Shown in pieces: positions 1 to 12,049 of a DNA stretch of 64,000 nt (its first letter is position 1; each line of letters opens with the position of its first letter). Position numbers and translations under genes: made by a program. The DNA comes from Paracoccus alcaliphilus (GTDB lineage Bacteria; Pseudomonadota; Alphaproteobacteria; Rhodobacterales; Rhodobacteraceae): assembly GCF_028553725.1 (NCBI RefSeq), contig NZ_CP067124.1, positions 1,560,001 to 1,624,000 on the forward strand, given 5' to 3'. The notes below the pieces were generated by a model. That model was given only the letters and a program-made list of their open reading frames with translations. It did no database searches and was not told the origin of the DNA.

Positions 1-1
1 C

Positions 2-2221
2 TATGACGGCAAACCGGCCATCGGGCTGTCGATCGGCATGCGCGCGGGCGGCAATATCCTTGAATTCGGCCGCGAACTGGACGGGCTGATGGCCGCGGTC
101 TCGGCCGATCTGCCGGTCGGCATCGAGATGGCGAAATTCGCCGACCAGCCGCAGGTCGTGAAACATGCGGTCGGCCATTTCATTCAGGCGCTGGCCGAGG
201 CGGTGGGCATCGTGCTGATCGTCAGCTTCATCAGCCTTGGCTTTCGCGCGGGTTTCGTGGTGACGCTGACCATCCCGCTGGTTCTGGCGATCACCTTCGT
301 CATCATGGAGCTTTACGGCATCACCCTGCAACGCGTCTCGCTGGGGGCGCTCATCATCGCGCTGGGGCTTCTGGTCGATGATGCCATGATCGCCATCGAG
401 ACGATGATCTCGCGGCTGGAGGTCGGCGAATCGCTGGAACGCGCCGCCAGTTACGCATGGACCTCGATCGCCTTTCCGATGCTGACCGGCACGCTGGTCA
501 CGGTGGCAGGCTTCGTGCCCATCGGGCTGAACAGCTCTGCCGCGGGAGAGTTCACCTTTTCGCTCTTCGTGGTAATCGCGGTGTCGCTGGTCATCTCATG
601 GATCGTCGCGGTGCTGTTCGCGCCGCTTCTGGGGGTCACCTTCCTCAAGGCGAACATGGGCCATCACGACCCCCGGCCCGGCTGGCTGCGGCGGCGGTTC
701 CACGGGCTTTTGCGCCTTGCGATGCGCTTCAAATGGGCCACCATTGGCATCACCGTCGCGATCTTCCTGCTGTCGGTCTGGGGCCTGCGCTTTGTCGAGC
801 AGCAGTTCTTTCCGACCTCGGACCGGACCGAGCTGGTGATCGACATCTCGGAACGCCAGAACGCGTCGATCGCCAAGACCCGCGCCGATATGGACCGGCT
901 GGAGGCCACGCTGGCCGAGGATGACGACGTGCTGTTCTGGACCTCATATGTTGGGCAGGGGGCGCCGCGCTTCATTCTGTCGATGGATGTGCCGACGGCG
1001 GGGCCGCATATGGGCCAGATCGTGATCCAGACACCCGATCTGGCTGCCCGAGACCGGGTCAAGGAGCGGCTGAACCAGCTGGCCCACAGCGATTTCCCCG
1101 GCGTCGATATCTATGTGAAATATCTGGAAATCGGTCCTCCGGTGGGCAAGCCTGTGCAATACCGGGTCAGCGCCCATGATATCGACGCGGCCCGCGACGC
1201 CGCGCGCGGCCTTGCCACCGTCCTGTCGTCCGAGCCGCGCCTGCGCGACATCGCGCTGGATTGGGGCGAACCCGCCCGCGTCGTCCGGCTGGAGGTCGAT
1301 CAGGAACAGGCCCGCCGCCTCGGCCTGACCAACGAGGATATTGCAGGCGCCCTTGCCGCGATCTATTCCGGCCAGCAGGTGACGCAGCTGCGCGACGACA
1401 TCTTCCTGATCGACGTGATCGCGCGGGGCGACCCCGCCGACCGCCAGTCGCTGGATGCGCTGCGCAACCTGCAACTGGTGCTGCCCTCCTCGGGCCGCAG
1501 CGTGCCGGTCTCGGCGCTGGTCAGTCTGGAATACGACACCGAACAGCCGCTGATCATGCAGCGCGACGGCCGCCCCACGGTGACGGTCAAGGCCGCCATC
1601 GCCGGGGCCGATCAACCGGCGACACTGGTGGACAGCCTGTCGTCCCGGGTCGAGGACTATCGCGCGACGCTGCCCCCCTCGATCACCATCGCTATCGGCG
1701 GCAGCGCCGAAACCTCTGCCGAAAGCCAGGAGCCCATTGCGGCGGTGGTGCCGGTCATGCTGCTGATCATGGGCTTTCTGGTCATGGCGCAAATGCAAAG
1801 TTTCCGGCTGTCGCTGATCGTCTTTGCCGCTGCGCCGCTGGGGCTGATCGGCGTCGTCGCGGTGCTGGTGCCCTTCGGCGTGCCGATGGGCTTCGTCGCC
1901 ATCCTTGGCGTGCTGGCGCTGATCGGCATCCTGATCCGCAATTCGGTCATTCTGGTGCATGAAATTCAGGAATTGCTGCACCGGGGCCGATCCCAATGGG
2001 ACGCGGTGTTCGAGGCCTCCGACAGCCGCGCGCGCCCGATCCTGTTGACCGCCGCCGCTGCAAGCCTTGCGCTGATCCCGATTTCGCGTCAGGTCTTCTG
2101 GGGGCCGATGGCCTATTCGATGATGGGCGGGATCATCGCCGGAACGCTGGTCACCCTCGTCTTCGTCCCGGCCCTCTATTGCGCCGTTTTCGCCGTCAAA
2201 CCCCCATCAGACAAATCCTGA
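2..2221 (+). CDS. RND-family efflux transporter, inner-membrane permease (5' end outside window)
   Basis: The reading frame is already open at base 2, so the start lies upstream; 739 residues are visible, roughly the C-terminal 70 percent of a usual ~1030-residue RND pump. The first visible residues lie in a periplasmic pore domain. They are followed by a block of membrane helices with the proton-relay motif LVDDAMI (about visible residue 125), a second periplasmic domain, and a second helix block ending in VFVPALY. This family exports drugs, metals or other compounds by proton antiport with a periplasmic adaptor and an outer-membrane channel. Neither partner is in the window, so the substrate cannot be assigned. 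The gene converges on msrA across a GC-rich hairpin. Confidence 0.93.
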   Translation, partial: YDGKPAIGLSIGMRAGGNILEFGRELDGLMAAVSADLPVGIEMAKFADQPQVVKHAVGHFIQALAEAVGIVLIVSFISLGFRAGFVVTLTIPLVLAITFVIMELYGITLQRVSLGALIIALGLLVDDAMIAIETMISRLEVGESLERAASYAWTSIAFPMLTGTLVTVAGFVPIGLNSSAAGEFTFSLFVVIAVSLVISWIVAVLFAPLLGVTFLKANMGHHDPRPGWLRRRFHGLLRLAMRFKWATIGITVAIFLLSVWGLRFVEQQFFPTSDRTELVIDISERQNASIAKTRADMDRLEATLAEDDDVLFWTSYVGQGAPRFILSMDVPTAGPHMGQIVIQTPDLAARDRVKERLNQLAHSDFPGVDIYVKYLEIGPPVGKPVQYRVSAHDIDAARDAARGLATVLSSEPRLRDIALDWGEPARVVRLEVDQEQARRLGLTNEDIAGALAAIYSGQQVTQLRDDIFLIDVIARGDPADRQSLDALRNLQLVLPSSGRSVPVSALVSLEYDTEQPLIMQRDGRPTVTVKAAIAGADQPATLVDSLSSRVEDYRATLPPSITIAIGGSAETSAESQEPIAAVVPVMLLIMGFLVMAQMQSFRLSLIVFAAAPLGLIGVVAVLVPFGVPMGFVAILGVLALIGILIRNSVILVHEIQELLHRGRSQWDAVFEASDSRARPILLTAAAASLALIPISRQVFWGPMAYSMMGGIIAGTLVTLVFVPALYCAVFAVKPPSDKS

Positions 2222-2260
2222 CCCGATCCCATCTCTGGTGCGAAAATATCCTCGGGGGGT

Positions 2261-2284
2261 CCGGGGGGCAGACAGCCCCCCCGG
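2261..2284. terminator. GC-rich hairpin between convergent RND and msrA genes
   Basis: CCGGGGGGC and GCCCCCCCGG flank a five-base AGACA loop, giving a strong stem. It lies in the 88-base gap between two convergent genes, where it could end transcription from both sides. There is no clear T-run, and the preceding run of G suggests a dispersed palindrome of the kind seen in Rhodobacteraceae. Confidence 0.5.
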
Positions 2285-2309
2285 CCATCGCGGGACGCAA
2301 AGCTCTGGT

Positions 2310-2813
2310 TCAGCCGACCTTCTGGCGCGGCAGAACCCAGTCCGGGCGTGGGAAATGGCAGGTATAGCCGTTCGGGAAGCGCTCCAGATAATCCTGATGC
2401 TCCGGCTCGGCCTCCCAGAATTCGCCCGCAGGCGCGACCTCGGTCACGACCGGTCCGGGCCAGATGCCCGAGGCGTTCACATCGGCGATGGTCTCCTCGA
2501 TGACCTCTTTCTGCCGGTCGCTCAGGTAATAGAGGGCCGAGCGATAGCTGGGTCCGATATCGTTGCCCTGACGGTTCGGGGTGGTCGGGTCGTGGATCTG
2601 GAAAAAGAACTCCAGCAGCCGTCGATAGGTCAGCATCGAGGGATCGAACACCACCTCGATCGCCTCGGCATGATTGCCGTGGTCGCGATAGGTCGCGTTG
2701 GCGACGTCACCGCCGGTATAGCCGACCCGGGACGAGATCACGCCCGGCAGCCGCCCGATCAGATCCTGCATTCCCCAGAAACAGCCGCCGGCCAATATGG
2801 CTTTCTCGGTCAT
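2310..2813 (-). CDS. msrA: Peptide-methionine (S)-S-oxide reductase MsrA
   Basis: The protein has 167 residues and the MsrA signature GCFWG, with catalytic Cys11 near the N-terminus, followed by conserved GYTGG and HAEAIEV segments. The family reduces the S-epimer of methionine sulfoxide, free or in protein, using thioredoxin. A second cysteine near the C-terminus (YTCHFP) could be the resolving residue. No signal peptide is seen, so it is likely cytoplasmic. Its ATG directly abuts the stop codon of msrB, so the two enzymes, which repair opposite sulfoxide epimers, are probably co-transcribed. Confidence 0.95.
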   Translation of the reverse strand: MTEKAILAGGCFWGMQDLIGRLPGVISSRVGYTGGDVANATYRDHGNHAEAIEVVFDPSMLTYRRLLEFFFQIHDPTTPNRQGNDIGPSYRSALYYLSDRQKEVIEETIADVNASGIWPGPVVTEVAPAGEFWEAEPEHQDYLERFPNGYTCHFPRPDWVLPRQKVG

Positions 2814-3284
2814 TCAACTCTCCTCCACCTGATCGAGCAAGGCGCCGTAGCCCTCGGCCTCCATCTCCTCGCGCGGCACGAAACGCAGCGCGGCCGAGTT
2901 GATGCAGTAACGCAGCCCGCCAGCCTCGGGCGGGCCGTCGGGAAAGACATGGCCCAGATGGCTGTCGGCATGGGCGGAACGCACCTCGGTGCGGACCATG
3001 CCGAAGGCGGTGTCACGATGCTCGGTAATGTTGTCAGCAATGGGTTTCGTGAAGGCGGGCCAGCCGCAGCCGGAATTGTATTTGGCGGAACTTGCGAAAA
3101 GCGGTTCTCCGGAAACGACATCGACATAGATGCCCGGCTGGAAATGATGATCGTATTCGCCGGTAAAGGCGCGCTCGGTGCCGCTTTCCTGCGTGACGCG
3201 ATACTGTTCCGGGGTCAGCCGGTCGATCGCCTCCTGCGTTTTCTGATAGGCCAATTCGTCCTCCGCCGATGGTGGGCTTTGCAA
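2814..3284 (-). CDS. msrB: Peptide-methionine (R)-S-oxide reductase MsrB
   Basis: The protein has 156 residues and the MsrB fold signatures SGCGWPAF (Cys73, probable resolving residue), GHVFPDGP and RYCINSAAL (Cys127, catalytic). It reduces the R-epimer of methionine sulfoxide, complementing MsrA. The two CXXC pairs that bind structural zinc in many MsrB proteins are absent, so this is the zinc-free type. It is first in an msrB-msrA pair; the msrA start codon follows its stop with no gap. Confidence 0.94.
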   Translation of the reverse strand: MQSPPSAEDELAYQKTQEAIDRLTPEQYRVTQESGTERAFTGEYDHHFQPGIYVDVVSGEPLFASSAKYNSGCGWPAFTKPIADNITEHRDTAFGMVRTEVRSAHADSHLGHVFPDGPPEAGGLRYCINSAALRFVPREEMEAEGYGALLDQVEES

Positions 3285-3318
3285 CCCAATATGGGGGCGC
3301 TGGCCGCGATGGCAATGT

Positions 3319-4281
3319 TCACAGGCGCGTCATATCGGTTTTTGCCTGCCGGTATTCCGTCACAAGCCGCTCGACACGTTCGGCGGCGGGAATGATGTCG
3401 CGCACGGCGCCGATCCCCTGACCGGATCCCCAGATCTGGCTCCATGCCTTGGTCTTGGCGCCCCCGAAATCCATCGCTTCGGCATCCGCCGCGCCAAGCT
3501 GCGCCGGATCCATCCCCGCCGCCCGGATCGAGGGGGCCAGATAATTGCCCGAAACGCCCGTAAACAGCGACGAGGTGACGATATCCATCGCCCCGCCATC
3601 GACGATCATCTGCTTGTAGTCGGGCTGGGCATTCGCCTCGGTGGTGGCGATGAAGGGGCTGCCGATATAGGCCAGATCGGCCCCCATCACCTGCGCCGCC
3701 AGCACGGCGCGACCCGTCGCGATGGCGCCTGACAGCAGCAGCGGCCCGTCGAACCATTCGCGAATTTCCTGCACCAGCGCAAAGGGCGATTGCGGCCCGG
3801 CATGGCCGCCCGCGCCCGCGGCCACAGCGATCAGCCCGTCCGCGCCCTTCTCGATGGCCTTTTTCGCAAAGACATTGTTGATAACGTCATGCAGCGCGAT
3901 GCCGCCGCAATCATGGGCGGCGGCGTTCACTTCGGGGCGCGCGCCAAGGCTGGTGATCCAGATCGGCACCTTGTGGCGATGGCAGATCTCGATATCGCGC
4001 TCCAGCCGCGCATTGCTGCGATGCACGATCTGGTTGACCGCAAAGGGTGCCGCAGGCTGGTCGGGATTGGCCTGATTGTGGCGATCCAGCTCCTCGGAGA
4101 TCCGGGTCAGCCAGGCGTCCAGCAGGGGCGGTTCGCCGTCACCCTCGCGGGCGTTCAGCGCCGGAAAGCTGCCGACGACCCCGGCCTTGCATTGCGCGAT
4201 GACCAGTTCCGGTCCCGAGACGATGAACATGGGCGAGGCCACGACCGGAATGCGCAGGTTCTGAAGGATTGGCGGCAGCAT
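3319..4281 (-). CDS. Nitronate monooxygenase (2-nitropropane dioxygenase family)
   Basis: The start was placed at the ATG giving MLPPILQNL because a purine-rich AAGGGGGG site lies just upstream; an in-frame extension of 33 residues looks non-coding. The 320-residue protein is an FMN-dependent TIM barrel. It has an N-terminal PVVASPMF segment, a GAGGHAG motif that carries the catalytic histidine of the family, and a [11 protein letters not shown] phosphate-binding region near residue 210. The family oxidises alkyl nitronates, though some members act as enoyl reductases. The gene stands alone between msrB and clpB, so the substrate is not known. Confidence 0.86.
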   Translation of the reverse strand: MLPPILQNLRIPVVASPMFIVSGPELVIAQCKAGVVGSFPALNAREGDGEPPLLDAWLTRISEELDRHNQANPDQPAAPFAVNQIVHRSNARLERDIEICHRHKVPIWITSLGARPEVNAAAHDCGGIALHDVINNVFAKKAIEKGADGLIAVAAGAGGHAGPQSPFALVQEIREWFDGPLLLSGAIATGRAVLAAQVMGADLAYIGSPFIATTEANAQPDYKQMIVDGGAMDIVTSSLFTGVSGNYLAPSIRAAGMDPAQLGAADAEAMDFGGAKTKAWSQIWGSGQGIGAVRDIIPAAERVERLVTEYRQAKTDMTRL

Positions 4282-4383
4282 GGGACCCCCCTTTTGCAAT
4301 TTCGGCAAGGATGGCGTCCCGATGGCGGGCGGGCAAGCCGTGACGCGGCGACAGTTGCCCGCACGCCGCGCATGGCACAAAGT

Positions 4384-4412
4384 CGAAGGCCCCGGAGCGA
4401 CCGGGGCCTTCG
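4384..4412 (-). terminator. Terminator-like hairpin downstream of clpB
   Basis: A perfect 12-base stem (CGAAGGCCCCGG with its complement) closes a five-base loop just past the clpB stop codon on the minus strand. Only a weak T-rich tail follows, so termination may be partial. Confidence 0.65.
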
Positions 4413-4419
4413 GGCGATG

Positions 4420-7059
<2,640 letters not shown>

Positions 7060-7139
7060 CGGCTATTCTCCTTGTCACTAGCCCCCGTGTCGCAAGCGCC
7101 CTGATGCGGCACGCCCCCGGTCCGGGTCTTCGGAAATAG

Positions 7140-7167
7140 AAATGGGGTGTTTCGGGGCGCTTTCAAG
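7140..7167 (-). promoter_or_regulatory. Sigma-32 (RpoH) heat-shock promoter of clpB
   Basis: Read on the minus strand, the -35 element CTTGAAA and the -10 element CCCATTT are separated by 14 bases, a full match to the RpoH consensus. It lies 81-108 bases upstream of the clpB start and points at it. This fits the known heat-shock control of clpB in proteobacteria. Confidence 0.88.
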
Positions 7168-7219
7168 CCGTCTTGTCCTATGTCATAACGCCGCGATTTT
7201 GCGGGCAATGGGGGCAAGC

Positions 7220-7906
7220 ATGGATGACAGGCTGATCGTGGCGCTGGATGTGCCGAACGCACTGGCAGGGCTGGATCTGGTGGAAAAGCTGGGCGATGCC
7301 GTGGGCTTTTACAAGATCGGGCTGGGGATGCTGACCGGAGGCGGGATGGCGCTGGCCAATGAACTGAAGGCCGAGCATGGCAAGCGCGTCTTTCTGGACA
7401 TGAAACTGTTCGATATCGGCGCGACGGTCGAGGCCGCCGTGCGCGGCATCGCGCAATATGATCTGGATTTTCTGACCGTGCATGGCGATCCGCATGTGAT
7501 CCGTGCGGCCAGGGAAGGCGCGGCGGGCAGCAATCTGAAGATCCTCGGCGTGACCATCCTGACCTCGCTGGAGCGCGCCGATCTGGATGCGGGCATGATC
7601 CAGCCCGGCGATCTGCACGAGATCACCGTGGAACGCGCCGCCCGCGCTTTTGATGCCGGGGCCGACGGCATCATCTGTTCCCCGCGAGAGGCGGCCGCGA
7701 TCCGCGCCCTGCCGGGATCGCGTCTGATCGTGACGCCGGGCGTCCGTCCGTCGGGGTCCGATCTGGGCGATCAGAAGCGGGTCGAGACTCCGGCCAGCGC
7801 CATTGCCGCCGGGGTCGATCACATCGTCGTCGGCCGCCCGATCTGGAAGGCCGCCGATCCCCGCGCCGCCGCGCAGGACATCATCGCCCAGATGGGGGCC
7901 GCCTGA
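7220..7906 (+). CDS. pyrF: Orotidine 5'-phosphate decarboxylase
   Basis: The 228-residue protein starts at the ATG giving MDDRLIVALDV, the usual PyrF start; an earlier in-frame ATG at 7208 and a 26-residue upstream extension are less likely. The catalytic DxKxxD motif is present in DMKLFDIG near residue 60, and the phosphate-binding VTPGVRP and VVGRPI segments are near the C-terminus. It decarboxylates OMP to UMP, the last step of pyrimidine synthesis. It is divergent from clpB and convergent with rpsO. Confidence 0.96.
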   Translation: MDDRLIVALDVPNALAGLDLVEKLGDAVGFYKIGLGMLTGGGMALANELKAEHGKRVFLDMKLFDIGATVEAAVRGIAQYDLDFLTVHGDPHVIRAAREGAAGSNLKILGVTILTSLERADLDAGMIQPGDLHEITVERAARAFDAGADGIICSPREAAAIRALPGSRLIVTPGVRPSGSDLGDQKRVETPASAIAAGVDHIVVGRPIWKAADPRAAAQDIIAQMGAA

Positions 7907-7931
7907 CGCTGATTGGCCGGACAGGTGCAAA

Positions 7932-7962
7932 GAAAAACGCCCGCGACTTTCGTCACGGGCGC
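7932..7962 (-). terminator. Rho-independent terminator of rpsO
   Basis: On the minus strand a CGCCCG...CGGGCG stem with a GAAA-type loop is followed by TTTTTC just past the rpsO stop codon. Confidence 0.85.
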
Positions 7963-7987
7963 ATCTTCGAGATCGTGGCCGACAGGA

Positions 7988-8257
7988 TCAGCGGCGCAGG
8001 CCCAGCTTGGCGATCAGGGCGGTATAGCGGGCTTCTTCCTTGCCTTTCAGATAGTCCAGCAGCTTGCGGCGCTGCGCAACCATCATCAGCAGACCACGAC
8101 GCGAGTGGTTGTCTTTCTTGTGGGTCTTGAAATGCTCGGTCAGCGTGGCGATGCGCGACGACAGAATCGCCACCTGCACCTCGGGCGAGCCAGTGTCGCC
8201 TTCCTTGGTGCCGAATTCCTTGATGACGCGGTTCTTTTCCTCAACAGTGATCGACAT
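7988..8257 (-). CDS. rpsO: 30S ribosomal protein S15
   Basis: The 89-residue protein is the usual length for S15 and shows the conserved [24 protein letters not shown] and RRKLLDYL segments. It binds the central domain of 16S rRNA and helps nucleate the small-subunit platform. A GGAGA ribosome site precedes the ATG. In many bacteria rpsO is directly upstream of pnp; here pnp is about 4.4 kb away on the other strand. Confidence 0.98.
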   Translation of the reverse strand: MSITVEEKNRVIKEFGTKEGDTGSPEVQVAILSSRIATLTEHFKTHKKDNHSRRGLLMMVAQRRKLLDYLKGKEEARYTALIAKLGLRR

Positions 8258-8404
8258 CGGGGTCTCCTTTTCAGATCAAAGGGTTATGGCGCAGGCCGGG
8301 ATGTCGTCCAGCACAGGCCCGTGGAGTGTCCGCCAAGGCTGCGCCCCGACGGATGAGCGCCTATAGATGATCGGTGCGGCAAAGGCAACAATCGTGACGT
8401 GCGG

Positions 8405-9298
8405 TCAGGTGTTTTGCGGCACGATCAGGATATCCCCGACCCTCAGCCCGCCATCCTGCAACAGCCGTGCCACCGCGTGACCGTCCACGCGCAGCAGCAG
8501 CGTGCCATCGGTGTCGCGATGCAGATCGACCACGGCGGTCTCGGCCATGTCGTCGGGCAGGTGCAGTTCGATCCGGTCCTCGGCGGCGTCGAAATCGGCA
8601 ATGATCGGCGCTTCGGTCATGCCATCGCGCAGCACGAACAGATCGGCGCCCGCCTGACCCTCGGCGAAATCGCCCGAGCCGGGATGCAGCGTGTCGTCGC
8701 CCTCGCCTCCGTGCAGCCAGTTCATCCGCGGGCCGTCATGGCCGATCAGCACATCGTTGCCGCGCCCGCCATCCAGATCGTTCATGCCATTGGGACCGGC
8801 GATCAGCACATCATCGCCGTCATGGCCCGACAGCCAGTCATTGCCGCGACCGCCGATCAGGGTGTCATTGCCCTCTCCGCCCAGCAGGGTGTCGTCGCCG
8901 GACCCGCCGTGCAGAAAGTCGTCGCCGCCCTGACCGGCCAGCGAATCATTTCCCGCGCCGCCCCAGATGACATCGTCGCCGCCCGGACCATAGACGCCAT
9001 CGCCCTGCACCCAGTCGTCGCCATCCCCGGCCCGGATGGTATCATTGCCCAGGCCGCCGCGAATGTCGTCATGCCCCGCGCCACCCCGGATCAGGTCGTC
9101 GCCATCGCCACCATGCAGCAGATCATCGCCGCCGGTGCCCAGAAGGGTCAGGCCCCCGGTGTCGGGATCGGGCATGATCGGAGGCAGCAAGGGCAGGTCA
9201 TCCGGCGGCGGCTCATCGCTGTCCTGATCGGATCCACCGGACAGATCCGCCGTCAGGCCTGCCATCAGCAGGGTCAGCAAACTGGAAAAGAGCAACAT
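8405..9298 (-). CDS. RTX-repeat calcium-binding protein
   Basis: The protein has about 297 residues from ATG 9298; an in-frame start at 9328 adds ten. A short hydrophobic N-terminus ([13 protein letters not shown]) and an acidic, proline-rich linker precede about a dozen GGxGxDxL-type nonapeptide repeats (about residues 55-210), which fold into a calcium-binding beta roll. A C-terminal segment ([20 protein letters not shown]) resembles the end module of secreted RTX proteins. Proteins of this type usually leave by a type I system, but none is encoded here. No catalytic domain is seen, so it may be a structural or adhesive surface protein. Confidence 0.85.
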   Translation of the reverse strand: MLLFSSLLTLLMAGLTADLSGGSDQDSDEPPPDDLPLLPPIMPDPDTGGLTLLGTGGDDLLHGGDGDDLIRGGAGHDDIRGGLGNDTIRAGDGDDWVQGDGVYGPGGDDVIWGGAGNDSLAGQGGDDFLHGGSGDDTLLGGEGNDTLIGGRGNDWLSGHDGDDVLIAGPNGMNDLDGGRGNDVLIGHDGPRMNWLHGGEGDDTLHPGSGDFAEGQAGADLFVLRDGMTEAPIIADFDAAEDRIELHLPDDMAETAVVDLHRDTDGTLLLRVDGHAVARLLQDGGLRVGDILIVPQNT

Positions 9299-9440
9299 GC
9301 CACACGATCCCGAACAAGCGGCGCCCACGGGGCCCGCAACGCAGGATATCGCAGCCGCGCCGCGTTAACGAAACACTTTGTTAATAAAAGGTTAATGATA
9401 TCGGCGGGGCAGGGCGCCCGGTCCGGAGCAGGGACGTATG

Positions 9441-9464
9441 AAAAAACCCGCCGTTTCGGGCGGG
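9441..9464 (-). terminator. Rho-independent terminator of rpmJ
   Basis: On the minus strand CCCGCC and GGCGGG close a short CGAAAC loop, followed by six T residues. It lies 42 bases past the rpmJ stop codon. Confidence 0.9.
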
Positions 9465-9505
9465 TCGCTTCGTTCTCAATGTCGATCTGTCAGGATCGCG
9501 CCGGT

Positions 9506-9631
9506 TCAGCCCTGACGGGCCTTGAAGCGGCGGTTCGTCTTGTTGATGACATAGATGCGGCCCTTGCGGCGCACGACCTGACAATCACGGTGCCGGCTCT
9601 TGAGCGAGCGGAGCGAATTGCGAACCTTCAT
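9506..9631 (-). CDS. rpmJ: 50S ribosomal protein L36
   Basis: This small gene encodes 41 residues starting [17 protein letters not shown] and ending RRFKARQG. Both the length and the sequence match the alphaproteobacterial L36, which lacks most of the zinc-binding cysteines of the short 37-38-residue form. It packs against 23S rRNA in the large subunit. A ribosome-binding purine stretch (GGAGAAG) precedes the ATG and a strong terminator follows. Confidence 0.93.
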   Translation of the reverse strand: MKVRNSLRSLKSRHRDCQVVRRKGRIYVINKTNRRFKARQG

Positions 9632-9676
9632 CGGTCTTCTCCATCGTCGCGGCTCGCAGCCGCAGGAAAACGAAAT

Positions 9677-9700
9677 GCCCCCGACAATCCGGCCGGGGGC
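9677..9700 (-). terminator. Terminator-like hairpin after tRNA-Val
   Basis: GCCCCCG and CGGGGGC form a seven-base stem just downstream of the tRNA on the minus strand, followed by the T-rich stretch ATTTCGTTTT. Confidence 0.65.
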
Positions 9701-9710
9701 GGCGAATAAA

Positions 9711-9785
9711 TGGTGGGCGGTACTGGGATCGAACCAGTGGCCACTACGATGTCAACGTAGTGCTCTACCGCTGAGCTAACCGCCC
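9711..9785 (-). tRNA. tRNA-Val (anticodon GAC)
   Basis: The minus strand folds as a 75-base tRNA with encoded CCA. The acceptor stem is GGGCGGT paired with its complement; the anticodon arm CTACG/CGTAG encloses the loop TTGACAT, giving anticodon GAC. The T-arm loop reads TTCGATC. It decodes valine GUC and GUU. Confidence 0.97.
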
Positions 9786-9942
9786 GTCCTTGTGATTCTG
9801 TCAGCGTTTCCTGTGGTTGCGCCGGGTCAGAACCCCTTGGTCCGCGTGTCTATATAGTCCTGTTCCGACGGTTTCAAGGCCTATTGGAGATGTCTTTTTT
9901 TAAGCTATATAGAATATCATCTCCGGCTGACGGGACGAGACA

Positions 9943-10809
9943 TTGACTGCCCCAGACCTGCCCGTAATTCTGACGCGCCCGAAGCATTGGGCCAGCGGCG
10001 TGATCTTCGGCTCGCCCCATTCCGGCAACTGTTATCCCGACTGGTTCATGGCGGAAACCAGCCTTCCGGTGCAGCTGTTGCGCAGTTCCGAGGACGCTTT
10101 CGTCGATCGCCTGATCGCCTCGGCGCCAGAGTTTGGCGCGGCGACGATCTGTGCGCAGGTGCCGCGCTGCATCGTCGATCTGAACCGCAGCCCGGACGAG
10201 ATCGACCCGCAGGTGGTGCGCGGCACGCCGCGCCATCCGCAGAATCAGCGCACTCTGGCCGGGCTGGGGGTGATTCCGCGCGTGGTTTCCCATGGGCGGC
10301 AGATCCTGAACCGCCCCATCGACCGGGCCGAGGCCGAGCGGCGGCTGAACGCCTATTGGCACCCCTATCATCAGACGCTGTCATCGCTGATCGCCGAGGC
10401 GAAGGCGCGTTTCGGCCATGCGGTCCTGATCGACATGCATTCGATGCCGCGCGAGGCGCTGTCGCATCTGCATGGCCAGCGCCCCGAGATGGTGCTGGGC
10501 AACCGCCACGGCCTGTCCGCCGCCGCCCGCGTCACCGATTCCGTCATCGAGGCGGTCGAGGCCGGGGGCTGGATCCTGCGCCGCAACTCTCCGTTTTCGG
10601 GGGCCTATATCACGCAGGCCTATGGGCGGCCCTGCCAGAACGTCCATGTCCTGCAACTGGAAATCGACCGCTCTCTCTATATGGACGAGGCGACGATCCG
10701 GCTGCGCCCGGATTTCCCGAATTTTGCGCAAAAAATGCAACAACTTGTCCGAAAGTTATCGGTGCTGGACGCCAGCGGCAGCGGGGGAAGGCGCATCGCT
10801 GCCGAATAG
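9943..10809 (+). CDS. N-formylglutamate amidohydrolase family protein
   Basis: The 288-residue protein matches the N-formylglutamate deformylase fold. It has an early FGSPHSG motif with a metal-binding histidine, the RCIVDLNRSP segment, a central LIDMHSMP with a second histidine, and the C-terminal LQLEIDRSLYM motif. The likely start is TTG; the next in-frame ATG would delete the SPHSG motif. The family releases formate from N-formylglutamate in histidine breakdown (HutG type). No other hut gene is nearby, so a role on another N-formyl amino acid is possible. Confidence 0.85.
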   Translation: MTAPDLPVILTRPKHWASGVIFGSPHSGNCYPDWFMAETSLPVQLLRSSEDAFVDRLIASAPEFGAATICAQVPRCIVDLNRSPDEIDPQVVRGTPRHPQNQRTLAGLGVIPRVVSHGRQILNRPIDRAEAERRLNAYWHPYHQTLSSLIAEAKARFGHAVLIDMHSMPREALSHLHGQRPEMVLGNRHGLSAAARVTDSVIEAVEAGGWILRRNSPFSGAYITQAYGRPCQNVHVLQLEIDRSLYMDEATIRLRPDFPNFAQKMQQLVRKLSVLDASGSGGRRIAAE

Positions 10810-10886
10810 CTGGGCCATTTTCGTATTTTCATTATCCGAAATTTAACGGCTATGCGGCACACATGCCCGCAAGAAGGAGTTGAGCG

Positions 10887-11783
10887 ATGGATGACCTGAC
10901 TTATGCGGTGACCGATCTTCTGGGCAGGAACCTTGCGCTGATCGTTCTGGCGGTGGTGATCTTTTTCGCGGTCAGTTCCGCCGTCCGCATCGTGCCTCAG
11001 TCAGAGAAATTCGTGGTCGAACGGTTCGGCCGCCTGCGCGCCGTCCTTGGGCCGGGGATCAATTTCATCGTCCCGTTCCTTGACCGCGTGGCGCATCGGA
11101 TCTCGGTTCTGGAACGGCAATTGCCCACCAACAGCCAGGATGCCATCACCGCCGACAACGTGCTGGTCGAGGTCGAAACCAGTGTTTTTTATCGTATCAT
11201 CGAGCCGGAAAAGACCGTCTATCGCATTCGCGATGTCGATGCCGCCATCGCCACCACCGTCGCCGGGATCGTGCGCTCGGAAATCGGCACGATGGAGCTG
11301 GATCAGGTTCAGTCGAACCGCGCCCCGCTGATCGGCCGGATCCGCGAATCGCTGGCCAATGTGGTCGATGACTGGGGGATCGAGGTGACGCGGGCCGAGA
11401 TTCTGGACGTGAATCTGGATGACGCCACCCGCGCCGCGATGCTGCAACAGCTGAATGCCGAGCGCGCCCGCCGCGCGCAGGTGACCGAGGCCGAGGGCAA
11501 GCGCCGCGCCGTCGAACTGGCCGCCGATGGTGATCTCTATGCCGCCGAGCAACAGGCCAAGGCCCGGCGGGTTCTGGCCGAGGCCGAGGCTTTCGCGACC
11601 ACCACAATCGCCGAGGCCATCGCCAAGAACGGGCTGGAGGCCGCGCAATATCAGGTGGCGCTGAAACAGGTCGAGGCGCTGTCGCAGGTGGCACAAGGCG
11701 ACGGCAAGCAGACGGTGATCCTGCCGGCTGCGGCGCTGGACGCCTTCACCGACGCCTTCGGGCTGATGAAAGGGCGGGGCTGA
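10887..11783 (+). CDS. SPFH/band 7 (stomatin-like) membrane protein
   Basis: The 298-residue protein has one N-terminal membrane helix (about 10-32) and an SPFH domain starting IVPQSEKFVVERFG. An alanine/glutamate-rich coiled coil (about 170-235, with repeated AEAR and AEAEA) and a short C-terminal tail follow. It is the QmcA/stomatin type, thought to form membrane-microdomain scaffolds and cages with NfeD proteins. Its stop overlaps the start of the NfeD-like gene by one base (TGATG), as usual for this pair. A strong GAAGGAG site precedes the ATG. Confidence 0.92.
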   Translation: MDDLTYAVTDLLGRNLALIVLAVVIFFAVSSAVRIVPQSEKFVVERFGRLRAVLGPGINFIVPFLDRVAHRISVLERQLPTNSQDAITADNVLVEVETSVFYRIIEPEKTVYRIRDVDAAIATTVAGIVRSEIGTMELDQVQSNRAPLIGRIRESLANVVDDWGIEVTRAEILDVNLDDATRAAMLQQLNAERARRAQVTEAEGKRRAVELAADGDLYAAEQQAKARRVLAEAEAFATTTIAEAIAKNGLEAAQYQVALKQVEALSQVAQGDGKQTVILPAAALDAFTDAFGLMKGRG

Positions 11784-12049
11784 TGCTGAACGGCTGGTAT
11801 TGGCTGATCGCCTCGCTGATTCTGGCGGCGCTGGAACTGGCGGCACCGGGCTGGATCTTTCTGGGCATCGCCGGGGCCGTCGCGGTGATGGGGCTGGCGT
11901 TGTTGTCGGGTCTGTGGACCGCGGGGCTGCCGTTGACGCTGGTCGTTGCCGCGATCCTGTCGGGCGTGATCTGGCTGCTGCTGCGCCGCCTGATCGGTGT
12001 GCGCGAGGGGCAGGTCCGCATCTGGGACCGCGACATCAACGACAACTGA
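11783..12049 (+). CDS. NfeD-like membrane protein, short form
   Basis: The 88-residue protein consists of three hydrophobic helices (about 4-25, 28-48 and 50-70) and a short cytoplasmic end (VREGQVRIWDRD). It sits directly after the SPFH gene with a one-base overlap, the classic SPFH-NfeD pair. It lacks most of the C-terminal OB-fold domain of longer NfeD proteins. The Nudix gene start overlaps its stop in turn, so the three genes form one tightly coupled operon. Confidence 0.85.
   Translation: MLNGWYWLIASLILAALELAAPGWIFLGIAGAVAVMGLALLSGLWTAGLPLTLVVAAILSGVIWLLLRRLIGVREGQVRIWDRDINDN

Noticed and set aside
8690..9130. Periodic repeats that could be taken for a CRISPR or satellite array
   Set aside because: The period is set by RTX nonapeptide codons within a gene; the units are degenerate and there are no spacers.
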